Positions 9,154-17,321 of a stretch of 64,000 nt of DNA are shown one piece after another. The translations under genes were made by a program, and so were the position numbers. This DNA is from Bradyrhizobium guangxiense. GTDB lineage: Bacteria > Pseudomonadota > Alphaproteobacteria > Rhizobiales > Xanthobacteraceae. Position 1 is the stretch's first letter; each line of letters starts with the position of its first letter. Under the pieces are notes generated by a model. The model was not told where the DNA came from. It did not search any database and saw only the letters and a program-made list of their open reading frames with translations. The stretch is from the NCBI RefSeq assembly GCF_004114915.1, contig NZ_CP022219.1, positions 526,501 through 590,500 of the forward strand, written 5' to 3'.

Positions 9154-9566
9154 TGCAGCCGCGTTGATGCCTCGATTTCATCGCGTCCACAATATCCGGC
9201 CAGGTGATTTTCGTGCTCTCATGGAAGACCTCGTGGGAAGTTGAAGCGGCGCGGGGATCGACAGCAAGCTTCCCGGCAGAACGAGGCTCTTCGGTGATCT
9301 CGCCGATCGCGGGCGCGTCAAACTACCGCAGGGGCGCCCGGCCACCGGGTTCGGTCACCGGTGGCTACGGATGAGGCGTTCCGCTCGCGCTCTCGCCCGG
9401 TGACTGTGCTGCGATCATACCTAGGTATGACGCGGTTAACCCGAGACCTTATCCACGCACCCGCGCGTAGAATGGAGCGCGCCGACCGCCGAACTACTCT
9501 GCTCCCATCGCATCCGGACAGCCTGCCAGGCCTTGCCGGTGCGAATTGGGACAAGGAGTTTCGACG
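9154..9566. other. Divergent intergenic region between kinase and AraC genes
   Basis: This 413-bp stretch has no convincing gene. It must hold promoters for both the minus-strand kinase and the plus-strand AraC gene, and contains a 16-bp perfect palindrome described separately. An AAGGAG ribosome binding site at 9552-9557 marks the AraC start. Confidence 0.6.
9415..9430. promoter_or_regulatory. 16-bp perfect palindrome, candidate operator
   Basis: TCATACCTAGGTATGA is its own reverse complement over all 16 bases. It sits about 150 bp before the AraC start and 260 bp before the kinase start. Symmetry and position suit binding by a dimer of the FixJ-type regulator or an autoregulating factor; this is inference from position only. 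Confidence 0.5.
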
Positions 9567-10421
9567 ATGTCGCTGCAGATGTCATACCCGCAAGCCGCCA
9601 AGGATCATGTCGCCGCCGCAATGGACGTCTCGTCGATCGACGGCCCGCAATTGCGGCCATCGAAACGTTCGCCGCGCCCCGGCGAGGAGGCAATGACGTT
9701 GTCCCTCGTGCATTTGGATGTCGCCCTGGCCATCGAGCCGCCCGCGACGGAGGTGCGAGGATCGGCTGACGGCGGGCAGAGCTTCAAGGTCTCCGCGAAA
9801 TGTCTTGCGCGCGTGTCCGCCGGGTCGGATCGGGAGACGGATGTCGAGGAGGTCACGGACCAGGTGATGCGGCGCCTCTCGGATGCCCTCGCGGCTACCA
9901 AAGCCATGCATAATCCCCATTCCGCCATCCTTGTCGACGCGTTGCGTCTGGCCATGTTGACCCGCAAGGCCAGCCGGCGGACGGTGATCAGTCGAGGCCA
10001 CTCCGAGTCGGCCGAGGGCGACCGCGAAGGGCAAGCCTGTCGGACAGTGCGCTCACTGCAGAAATGGCGCCTGAAGCGCGTCATGCAGTATATCGACGAC
10101 AATCTGGACGCTAAGATCACCTTGCAGCATCTGGCCGCCGTGGCCGGTCTGAGCCGGATGCATTTTGCCGCGCAGTTCCGGGCGGCCGTCGGCATGCGGC
10201 CGCACGTTTATTTGCTGAAGCGGCGGATCGAGCGAGCCCAGGAGTTGCTGCAGCGGGCCGATGTCTCGCTCGTTGACATCGCCTTGACCGTGGGGTTCCA
10301 GACGCAGGCTCATTTCACGACGGTGTTCAAACGCTTCGCCGGCGATACGCCATATCAATGGAGAAGCGCTCGTCGCGCGCAGTTTCTGCCGATGCCAAGC
10401 ATCGAGGCGAGGCCGTCATGA
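9567..10421 (+). CDS. AraC-family transcriptional regulator (second paralogue)
   Basis: A 284-residue AraC-type regulator. The two C-terminal helix-turn-helix motifs are ITLQHLAAVAGLSRMHF and VDIALTVGFQTQAHFTTVFKRFAGDTP. The upstream 160 residues are not recognisable. The ATG at 9567 is chosen because AAGGAG lies 9 bases before it; a TTG 21 bases further upstream is less likely. Its DNA-binding half strongly matches the AraC protein at 1289-2305, so the pair flanks the kinase/efflux block. The last four bases overlap a small open frame that starts at 10418. Confidence 0.85.
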   Translation: MSLQMSYPQAAKDHVAAAMDVSSIDGPQLRPSKRSPRPGEEAMTLSLVHLDVALAIEPPATEVRGSADGGQSFKVSAKCLARVSAGSDRETDVEEVTDQVMRRLSDALAATKAMHNPHSAILVDALRLAMLTRKASRRTVISRGHSESAEGDREGQACRTVRSLQKWRLKRVMQYIDDNLDAKITLQHLAAVAGLSRMHFAAQFRAAVGMRPHVYLLKRRIERAQELLQRADVSLVDIALTVGFQTQAHFTTVFKRFAGDTPYQWRSARRAQFLPMPSIEARPS

Positions 10422-10672
10422 GCAGCGTCGGCGTTCAAGCCCTGTTGCTTTCGCTGCTCGGCATTCACTCGGCGCTAACGCACCACGAGATCATGGGATT
10501 GCTGGCGATCGCTCGCGGTCTCGGCGCCTCCTATCGTTTCGCATCCTCGGACCCTGGAGCAGGCGCCTTCTACGGCCGCATCACTCTCAGCTTCTGCAGG
10601 CTCGTCGCTGCCGGCGTCACTCGCTATGCCTCGATGGAGTCGATCGACCACCGAGTGGACGCACGCCCTTGA
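10418..10672 (+). CDS. Small hypothetical protein, start overlaps AraC stop
   Basis: An 84-residue frame starts with ATGA overlapping the AraC stop codon, a spacing typical of coupled genes. It begins with a hydrophobic helix (about residues 6-30) and shows no known motif. It could be real because of the coupling, or chance in GC-rich DNA. Codon use looks ordinary. I do not recognise it. Confidence 0.35.
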   Translation: MSSVGVQALLLSLLGIHSALTHHEIMGLLAIARGLGASYRFASSDPGAGAFYGRITLSFCRLVAAGVTRYASMESIDHRVDARP

Positions 10673-10762
10673 TCGGTGACGTGGCGCCTGCCATTGTCCA
10701 CTCGTCCAGCGATGCATACGGATGCGTCGTTTGGCCCGATGCGAAACAGGCAGGCTTTCGAG

Positions 10763-11185
10763 ATGAGCGGCGTCAACAAGCCCGGCGGCAACTACCTGCC
10801 GGTCATCATCCATGGTGGAATTGCGTATGTCAGCGGTCAGCTGCCCCGTCGCGGCGAGGAGCTGCTGTATGCTGGAAAGGTCGGCGCTGGCGTCGATATC
10901 GCGGCCGCGCAGGAGGCTGCCGCCCTGTGCGCCGATCTCTGCATCTCCGCCATCAACCACGCAACGGGCGGAGAGGACAGGATCGTCCAGGTCCTGCAGG
11001 TCGTGGGATATGTCGCGTCAGCGCCTGGATTTACCCAGCAGTCGCAAGTCATGAACGGGGCCTCCGACCGGCTGATCGAACGCCTCGGCGATCGCGGTCG
11101 TCACACGCGGACGTCCGTCGGTGTCGCCGAGTTGCCGCGAGGGGCGCCGGTCGAGTTGAACATGATTGCCGCCGTCCGGTCGTAG
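10763..11185 (+). CDS. RidA/YjgF-family protein
   Basis: A 140-residue protein of the RidA fold. It has the N-terminal PGGNYLPVI...VSGQLPR stretch and the C-terminal RTSVGVAELPRGAPVELNMIAAV signature. The Arg of the RTSV segment corresponds to the active-site Arg of enamine/imine deaminase RidA, so hydrolysis of reactive 2-aminoacrylate-type enamines is possible. The protein is slightly longer than E. coli RidA and belongs to one of the related subgroups, some of which have unknown substrates. The ATG at 10763 is preferred to one 87 bases upstream because family homology starts there. It converges on the racemase-like gene with a 7-bp gap. Confidence 0.8.
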   Translation: MSGVNKPGGNYLPVIIHGGIAYVSGQLPRRGEELLYAGKVGAGVDIAAAQEAAALCADLCISAINHATGGEDRIVQVLQVVGYVASAPGFTQQSQVMNGASDRLIERLGDRGRHTRTSVGVAELPRGAPVELNMIAAVRS

Positions 11186-11192
11186 CAGGCGC

Positions 11193-12284
11193 CTATGTGA
11201 CGAGATATTTGGCGACCGCCGCCTCGTCCCACGCAATCCCATTCCCCGGCTCCTCGCTCGGCAGCGCAAAGCCGTCCTTGATCGTCAGCCGCTTTGCCAG
11301 CACCGCGTCGGCCCAGTCGACATATTCCAGCCAGTGCGCGGTCGGCGTGACGCAGAGCAGGTGCGCGCTGACCTCCGAGAACAGGTGCGAGGACATCTCG
11401 ATGCCGGCGGCGTGGGCGAGCGCGGCGGCGCCCAGCCAGCCGGTGACGCCGCCGATCCGCTGTGCGTCCGGCATCACGTAGTCGCAAGCTTCCGCCGAGA
11501 GTGCCGCCTGCATCGAAAAGGCGTTGTCAAAGTTCTCGCCGATCTGGACCGGCGTGCGCAGCGCGTCGGCAATGCGGGCGCAGCCGGCATAGTCGTCGTG
11601 ACGGATCGGCTCCTCGATCCAGCTCAGGCCCTCGTCGTCGAGCATCTCGCCCCGGCAGATGGCCTCGGTGACCGTCAGCGCCTGATTGTAGTCGCACATC
11701 AGCGTCACCTCGTCGCCGACGGCCTTGCGCACCGCGCGGACGACGGCGAGATCCTCCCGTGCATCGGGGCGGCCGACGCGGATCTTGGCGGCCTGAAATC
11801 CCTGGGCCAACAACTTGTGCGCCTCCTCTACGGCGGCCCCCGCCGGCATGATGCCGAGCCCTTTCGAGTTGTACGCCCTGACCGGCTTCGGTGCGCCGCC
11901 CAGCAGCCGCGCCAGCGGCAGGCCCTTGCTGCGCGCCAGAGCGTCCCAAGCCGCCATGTCGATGCCGGATTGTGCCAGCCGCTGCAGGCCCGCGAGGCCC
12001 AGCAGCGTGAAGCGCTGGCTCAGCTTGCGCTCGATCTCGAACGGCAGCAGCTCGTCGCCGGCGACGAGATCTGACATTTCCGTGACCATCGCCGTCAGCG
12101 GCTTCAGGGCCGCTGGCGTGATCGAGAACAGGTAGGCATGCCCCCGCGCGCCCTGGTCGGTCTCGCAGTCGATCAGCACCAGCGGCGCCCGGGCGACCGC
12201 TCCGGTCGAAGTCTGGAGCGGCAGGGTCATCGGCACGATCACGGGCCGCGCGTTGAAGCGCCTGATGCGGATGGTCTCGGTCAT
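11193..12284 (-). CDS. Mandelate racemase/muconate lactonizing enzyme-family protein
   Basis: A 363-residue enolase-superfamily enzyme. The capping domain is N-terminal and the barrel carries metal ligands Asp (CDYNQ), Glu (WIEEP) and Glu (IGEN), followed by Asp (MPDAQRIGG), the catalytic His (SSHLF) and a late Glu (WLEYVDW). This set fits the mandelate racemase subgroup, where a His-Asp dyad acts on one face. The opposite base position, KxK in mandelate racemase, here reads KIR (AAKIRVG), so racemisation should not be assumed and a dehydratase or other epimerase is possible. ATG at 12284 is chosen over one 51 bases upstream because it has GGAG before it and family homology begins there. Divergent from the cyclase gene. 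Confidence 0.85.
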   Translation of the reverse strand: MTETIRIRRFNARPVIVPMTLPLQTSTGAVARAPLVLIDCETDQGARGHAYLFSITPAALKPLTAMVTEMSDLVAGDELLPFEIERKLSQRFTLLGLAGLQRLAQSGIDMAAWDALARSKGLPLARLLGGAPKPVRAYNSKGLGIMPAGAAVEEAHKLLAQGFQAAKIRVGRPDAREDLAVVRAVRKAVGDEVTLMCDYNQALTVTEAICRGEMLDDEGLSWIEEPIRHDDYAGCARIADALRTPVQIGENFDNAFSMQAALSAEACDYVMPDAQRIGGVTGWLGAAALAHAAGIEMSSHLFSEVSAHLLCVTPTAHWLEYVDWADAVLAKRLTIKDGFALPSEEPGNGIAWDEAAVAKYLVT

Positions 12285-12477
12285 TTGGAGGATCTCCCGG
12301 CGGCGTGAATGGCACTCGATGTCGATTTTAAACATTCGTCATGAAACGAAAAGGTGCTTGCTGCGACCACCATAAAATGGGGTTGCGCGAAGCCGCTTTT
12401 GTTGGCTCTGTGCCGCGGCATGCCTTGTCGCCAATCCCGAAGATTTGCGATAAGATTGCACACAACGGAGCCACAGA

Positions 12478-14040
12478 GTGAAACAAGAGATCTCCGAAGA
12501 GCAGCGCAAGAACGGCATCCTCACGGGCGCCGCGATCGCCTTCCTCCTGCTTGCTCTGCCGCTTGCGGTGTGGTTGGACCTGACCGAGCTGAGCAAGACG
12601 GCGTTGCGCCGGCAGGCGGCCGATCTCAACTCGGTCATCACCAGCGTGCGCAGCTATTACGCGTCCAACGTGGTCGGGCGCGTGCTGGCCAATCCGAACG
12701 GCACGACCAGGGTGGTTCACAACTACGAATCCGTCCCCGGCGCCATCCCGATCCCTGCGACGCTGTCGCTGGAGCTCGGGCGGGTGATCGGCGCACAGCA
12801 GGAGAACATCACCTACCGCTTCGTCTCGGACTTCCCGTTCCAGAATCGCGCCCCACACCAGCTCGACAAGTTCGAAAAGGACGCACTCGATACGCTCCGC
12901 AAGGATCCCGAGCAGAAGATCGTCGAGACCGAGACCTCGCTGTTCAACGATAAGGTCCGCCTGGTCGCGCCCGTCACCATGGGCCCGGCCTGCGTGAGCT
13001 GCCACAACAGCCACCCCGAGAGCCCGAAGAAGGACTGGAAGGTCGGCGATGTCAGGGGCATCCAGGAGGTGATCATCGCCCAGCCGATCGCCGCCAACAT
13101 CTTCTCGTTCAAGTTCCTGCTGGCCTATTTCCTGATCGCAGCCGGCAGCGGTCTGTCGTTCCTGTCGCTGCAGCGCCGCCAGGCCGGCCGCATCAAGACC
13201 ATGAACAAGGAGCTCGAATCCGCCAACGACTTCCTGGCCTCGCTGTCGATGAAGATCTCGCGCTACATCCCGCCGCAGGTCTACAAGAGCATCTTCTCGG
13301 GCCAGAAGGACGTCACCATCCACACCGAGCGCAAGAAGCTCACCATCTTCTTCTCCGACATCCAGAACTTCACGGCCACCGCCGAACGGCTGCAGCCGGA
13401 GCAACTGACCCAGCTCCTCAACGAATATTTCACGGAGATGTCGGCGATCGCCCATGAATATGGCGGCACCATCGACAAGTTCATCGGCGACGCCATGCTG
13501 ATCTTCTTCGGCGATCCCGAGACCAGGGGCGACCGCGCCGACGCGCAGGCCTGCCTGCAGATGGCCTGGCGCATGCAGCAGCGCCTTGCCGAGCTCAACG
13601 CGAAATGGCGGGCGGCCGGCATCGAGCAGCCGTTCCGCTCGCGCATGGGCATCAATTCCGGCTACTGCAATGTCGGCAATTTCGGCAGCACCGACCGTAT
13701 GGACTACACCATCATCGGTGCCGAAGCGAACCTCGCCGCGCGCCTGCAGTCGATCGCCGAGCCCGGCGGCATCGTGCTGAGCTACGAGACCTTCGCGCTT
13801 GTCAGCGACATCGTCCGCGCCCACGCGCTGCCTGCGATCACCATGAAGGGCATCAGCCGCGAGGTCATTCCCTATTCGGTCGATGCGCTGAACGACGCGG
13901 CGGCGGAGAAAAGCGGTATCATCACCGAGCGCGCGCCGGGGCTGGAGCTTTACCTCGACCCCGCTGTGGTGAAATCCGGCGATACCGCTCGCGTACGTTC
14001 GCTGCTGGAGAACGCGCTCGCCTCGCTCAAGCCGGCGTGA
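12478..14040 (+). CDS. Membrane receptor with c-type haem sensor domain (DUF3365/Tll0287-like) and class III adenylate/guanylate cyclase
   Basis: A 520-residue protein starting at GTG. It has membrane helix 1 (about 13-33), a periplasmic region with the haem c motif C172-V-S-C175-H176 followed by NSHP, as in Tll0287-like sensors, membrane helix 2 (about 209-230), a short coiled linker, and a class III cyclase domain (about 285-470). Cyclase metal-binding Asp294 (FFSDIQNFT) and Asp338 (FIGDAM) are present, as is the transition-state pair in EANLAARL. It probably makes cAMP in response to redox state or a gas ligand at the haem (inference). It is divergent from the racemase-like gene, with no obvious partner. 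Confidence 0.88.
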   Translation: MKQEISEEQRKNGILTGAAIAFLLLALPLAVWLDLTELSKTALRRQAADLNSVITSVRSYYASNVVGRVLANPNGTTRVVHNYESVPGAIPIPATLSLELGRVIGAQQENITYRFVSDFPFQNRAPHQLDKFEKDALDTLRKDPEQKIVETETSLFNDKVRLVAPVTMGPACVSCHNSHPESPKKDWKVGDVRGIQEVIIAQPIAANIFSFKFLLAYFLIAAGSGLSFLSLQRRQAGRIKTMNKELESANDFLASLSMKISRYIPPQVYKSIFSGQKDVTIHTERKKLTIFFSDIQNFTATAERLQPEQLTQLLNEYFTEMSAIAHEYGGTIDKFIGDAMLIFFGDPETRGDRADAQACLQMAWRMQQRLAELNAKWRAAGIEQPFRSRMGINSGYCNVGNFGSTDRMDYTIIGAEANLAARLQSIAEPGGIVLSYETFALVSDIVRAHALPAITMKGISREVIPYSVDALNDAAAEKSGIITERAPGLELYLDPAVVKSGDTARVRSLLENALASLKPA

Positions 14041-14049
14041 GGCGGCTTC

Positions 14050-14072
14050 CTTACCCTCCAGGGGAGGATAAG
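14050..14072. terminator. Possible bidirectional terminator hairpin
   Basis: A nearly perfect inverted repeat (CTTACCCTCC region at 14050-14059 against GGAGGATAAG at 14063-14072, one mismatch) lies in the 42-bp gap between the converging cyclase and binding-protein genes. No T tract follows, so its strength is uncertain. Confidence 0.4.
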
Positions 14073-14082
14073 AGTCCAACTG

Positions 14083-15306
14083 TTACCGTGCTGCCCCTTC
14101 CGTGAACGCCGTCTCGATCACATCACCAAAGGGCTGCCAGGAGCGGCCGTCGAATTGGACGAGCCGCATCTGCCTGATCGGCAGATAGTTGCTCGGCGAG
14201 GTGTTCATCCTGATGTCGGGCAGCGCGACGGAGGGGTTGTAGCCTCTGAGCGAAGCCGCCTGTCGCATGATGTTGTCGCGTGACAGGTCATCGCCGCATT
14301 GCTTCAGCACCTGCGTCAACGCTTCGGCCGCGGCGTAGCCGTAGACCGCGGCGCTGTTGTTGGTGCTTTCGACCTGATGGTACTTGTCCATGAAGGCGAA
14401 CCATTCCTTCATGGCGGGATCGTCCTTCCAGGCGGGGGCGCTCGGATCCTTCAGGAAGGTTGCCGCGATCACGCCGGCCGAATTCTCGAGGCCCGCAGGC
14501 GCCATCGCATTGGCGATCGAGGCGGAGGCATCGTTGACGATGAACACCGGGCGCCAGTTGAGCGAAGCCGCCAGCTTGATCACCTTGGATGCCGTCGACG
14601 GCACGCCGAGAAAGACGAAGATATCCGCGCCGGCGCGCTTGAGGATCGAGACGTGCCCGTCGAGGTGCTCATCGCCAATGTCGAAGGCGATGTCGACCAG
14701 GACATGACGATTGAGATCGCCGAGGCCGTCCTGGATTCCCTTGTAGAGCATGCGTCCGAACTGGTCGTTCTGCCAGAGCACGACGATCTTCTTCCTGGGG
14801 TAATAGGCCTGGATGTAGTTGGCGTAGATGCGCCCCTCCGACCGGATCGACGGCTGCCAGCCCATGGTCCAGGGGAACGCCTTGGCCTGGCTCAGCTCCT
14901 CGTCGCCGGAAGCGACGAAAAGCTGCGGGATCTTCTTCTCGTTCAGATACCAGCGCGTGGCGAGGTTGCCGGGCGTGCCGAACGAGCCGAACATCAGGTG
15001 CACCCCGTCCTTCTCGACCAGATTGCGCGTCAGCTCGAGCGCGGTCGACGGATCGGAATTGTCGTCGCGGGTGATGAAGCGGATCTTGCGGCCGTTGATG
15101 CCGCCGCGCGCGTTGATCATGTCGAAATAAGCGGCTTCCGCCTGACCGATCGCGCCGAATTCGGAAAGCGCGCCCGAATACGGCATGACATTGCCGATGC
15201 GGACGTCCTCGTCGCTCGCCGGCTGCTCGGCGCGTTGCTGCGACATCGCCCCCAGCGAGGCGAAAGCGACGATCAGAACGAACAGCACTCTTCCGGTGAC
15301 GCGCAT
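14083..15306 (-). CDS. Branched-chain amino acid-type ABC transporter substrate-binding protein (orphan)
   Basis: A 407-residue periplasmic binding protein of the LivJ/Peripla_BP_6 class. It has a signal peptide (hydrophobic RVLFVLIVAFASLGAMS) and the class opening VRIGNVMPYSGALSEFGAIGQAEAAYFDMIN, then NGRKIRFITRDDNSDPSTAL. The start at 15306 places the signal peptide at the N-terminus. No permease or ATPase genes are nearby, so it is an orphan receptor that may share a transporter encoded elsewhere or serve a sensor. The ligand is unknown; many such proteins in rhizobia bind aromatic or amide compounds. Confidence 0.85.
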   Translation of the reverse strand: MRVTGRVLFVLIVAFASLGAMSQQRAEQPASDEDVRIGNVMPYSGALSEFGAIGQAEAAYFDMINARGGINGRKIRFITRDDNSDPSTALELTRNLVEKDGVHLMFGSFGTPGNLATRWYLNEKKIPQLFVASGDEELSQAKAFPWTMGWQPSIRSEGRIYANYIQAYYPRKKIVVLWQNDQFGRMLYKGIQDGLGDLNRHVLVDIAFDIGDEHLDGHVSILKRAGADIFVFLGVPSTASKVIKLAASLNWRPVFIVNDASASIANAMAPAGLENSAGVIAATFLKDPSAPAWKDDPAMKEWFAFMDKYHQVESTNNSAAVYGYAAAEALTQVLKQCGDDLSRDNIMRQAASLRGYNPSVALPDIRMNTSPSNYLPIRQMRLVQFDGRSWQPFGDVIETAFTEGAAR

Positions 15307-15615
15307 GCTCGACACCTTGTCGTTGGCCCCCAACGAGGTCGGCTCAGTTCGCACCAAGGCGAGTTGATATAAGTCAAGCGTTTGGCAATCGTGTGGCTTG
15401 GTGCGGCGTCTTCACACGAGCGCATGGGGGCGAATGAAACGGCAGGCGTGTTGACGGGTCGTTACGCGCGCGTAGCGCTCTCTGATGGAGAGAATCCCTC
15501 CGTGGTACCCCTCTCCCTAACCTTCGTCCTCGTTGGTCCCTTGCGGAGAGAGGGCGGGAGAGAAAGTAGCCCAGCAAATGGCGTATGTGAGTCGGCGATA
15601 AGGAGCCGCGCTGAC
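15307..15615. other. Intergenic region, no gene seen
   Basis: 309 bp between the binding-protein start and the hydrolase stop, both on the minus strand. It should carry the binding-protein promoter. The part around 15485-15580 has purine/pyrimidine-rich inverted stretches (CTCTCCCTAACC and GCGGAGAGAGG) that look like a worn palindromic repeat. No coding or RNA gene is supported. Confidence 0.5.
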
Positions 15616-16548
15616 TTACGGTAGCCCCCGCGCCTCGAGCTGCTTCACCAGCAGCAGCGTCGGCTCGGCGAGACTGTCGCCCGAGCCGTCGAGACCGAAG
15701 GCATTTGCGATGCCGTCCCGGCTGCGGAGCAGCGCGCTGCGCGGGCAATGACCGGCGCCGCAGAGCGTCTTCTTCAGGGTTTCGCCCTGCGCAACGATGC
15801 CGGCGGAATCATCGGCGGCCCAGGCCAGCACGATCGGCACGTCGACATTGAGGATGCCGGGGAACACCGACCGGTTGTCGTATTGCGTGGCATCGCCACC
15901 GAGATAGGCCTTCTCGCTGTCGTTCGCGTCCTTGCCGGCGCGGTAGATGCCGGAGATTAGCACGACGGCGGCGACATCGGCGCGGTCGGTCTGAAGCTCG
16001 GGATGCGCCAGCAGGGTCGCGACATGGAAGGCGCCGGCGCCGTAGCCGACCGCAACGATCTCTCGGGCATCGCCGTTGAACAGGTCGATATTGCCGTGAA
16101 CCCAGGACAGCGCCGCCGCCACGTCGGCCGCCCCGGCTGGCCAGGTCGCCGAGGGCGCCAGGCGATAATTGACTCGCACCCCGATCATGTCGTTGCGCGC
16201 GGCAAAGCACATCGCCTGGTCCTGGATCTGGCGCGACAAGTCCGGCGCGGCGCGGTCGCCGGTGAACGTGTCGCCGGTCACGAACAGCAGCACCGGCCGC
16301 GGCGTGTCCGCCTTGGTGGCGCTGGTGGCGACATCCAGCACGTTGGCTTCGCTCTCGCCGTAGCGCAGGCCGCGCGAGAAGGTGACCTGCTCGCACAGCC
16401 GCGCGGTGCCGCCGGCGGTGGTGTCGGAGTCGGTGAGGCCTGCCAGGACGAGATCGGGAGACCCCGTCAGCCGCACCGGCAAGCCGACATGTGCGGATGC
16501 CGCCGTCATGGTCAAAAGCAGGAAAAATACGAGATGGTTCTTCATCAT
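15616..16548 (-). CDS. Secreted alpha/beta hydrolase-fold protein (carboxylesterase-like) lacking the usual serine
   Basis: A 310-residue protein with a signal peptide (MMKNHLVFFLLLTMTAASAHVG). It resembles the carboxylesterase/alpha-beta hydrolase_3 group: VLLFVTGDTF replaces the usual oxyanion HGGG strand, and GVRVNYRLAPSATWPAGAADVAAAL is the conserved strand-helix before the nucleophile elbow. The elbow itself reads V-G-Y-G-A-G instead of GxSxG, so the nucleophile serine position is glycine; the codon is GGC when read directly. A plausible acid (AWAADDS) remains. It may be catalytically dead or use other chemistry. Two adjacent ATGs at 16548 and 16545 are equally possible. It stands alone between the orphan binding protein and the DUF3606 gene. 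Confidence 0.75.
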   Translation of the reverse strand: MMKNHLVFFLLLTMTAASAHVGLPVRLTGSPDLVLAGLTDSDTTAGGTARLCEQVTFSRGLRYGESEANVLDVATSATKADTPRPVLLFVTGDTFTGDRAAPDLSRQIQDQAMCFAARNDMIGVRVNYRLAPSATWPAGAADVAAALSWVHGNIDLFNGDAREIVAVGYGAGAFHVATLLAHPELQTDRADVAAVVLISGIYRAGKDANDSEKAYLGGDATQYDNRSVFPGILNVDVPIVLAWAADDSAGIVAQGETLKKTLCGAGHCPRSALLRSRDGIANAFGLDGSGDSLAEPTLLLVKQLEARGLP

Positions 16549-16712
16549 GGTGCCGGCCTTGCGCCCCTCATTTTGGTTCGCGGGTTTGGCCTGTCTTTTC
16601 AAATCGCCTTATTCGTTGGCCTTGAGGCGATTTCACGGCACCGTTGGCTCGGCGAGGCCGACGCGATTGGATCCGGGTTGCGGGTTTGCATCCATATCTC
16701 CCGGGGCAGGCC

Positions 16713-17117
16713 TCAGGCGGCCTTCTTGCGCTTGGTTGCCTTTTTCGCCGTCTTCTTGGCCACCTTCTTCTTCGCGGCCTTCTGGGCGGCGAGATAGGCT
16801 TCGACTTTCTTGGAGGAATGGCCGGCCACCCCGACCACCAGCCTCAGCTTCGCCGGAGTGATCTTGAACTTCTTCGACCAGTAGCGGACCTCGTAGGGTT
16901 CGCTCAGCGCAATCCGGCTCTTGTCGGAAGCTCGGTGCTTCTGGAGCTTGATATACGCCTCGACCTTCTTGGCGGAATGGCCGACCTTCTTGACGGCGTA
17001 TTTCAGCTTGGCCGGGGTCACCTTGAACTTCTTCGACCAGTAGGCGACTTCGTATTTCTCGCTGATGGCGATCAGGGCGCGATCAGCCCCGCCCCGCTTT
17101 GCCGTGTTGTCGGCCAT
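16713..17117 (-). CDS. Tandem DUF3606 protein with a lysine-rich histone H1-like tail
   Basis: A 134-residue basic protein. Two DUF3606-type units repeat: IAISEKYEVAYWSKKFKVTP (about 16-35) with KKVGHSAKKVEAYI, and IALSEPYEVRYWSKKFKITP (about 69-88) with GVAGHSSKKVEAYL. DUF3606 is normally a single about 60-residue protein, so this is an internal duplication. The last 25 residues are almost only Lys and Ala (KKKVAKKTAKK...), like bacterial histone H1-like tails, which suggests nucleic acid binding. No operon partner. Function of the family is not established. Confidence 0.8.
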   Translation of the reverse strand: MADNTAKRGGADRALIAISEKYEVAYWSKKFKVTPAKLKYAVKKVGHSAKKVEAYIKLQKHRASDKSRIALSEPYEVRYWSKKFKITPAKLRLVVGVAGHSSKKVEAYLAAQKAAKKKVAKKTAKKATKRKKAA

Positions 17118-17321
17118 GCGTCCCTCCTGCCGTGGAATGTGTCCGCCAGTCTAGCATGCAACGGGATTTGCAAGGCAAGCTGCAAGCCGGAAGGGCATTG
17201 CGCGACGCGACGGTTTTGCACCGACGTATCAAACCGCTAAGCGGCGTCACCGCGCATCCGGCGGAGCGGGCGCTCTACTTTGCATGGGGTTGTTTTCGCG
17301 TTTTTGCTTCCGCCGGCCGCG

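Noticed and set aside
12328..14079. Open frame of about 580 codons antisense to the haem-cyclase gene
   Set aside because: No motif, Asp/Arg/His-rich, and fully covered by the convincing cyclase frame.
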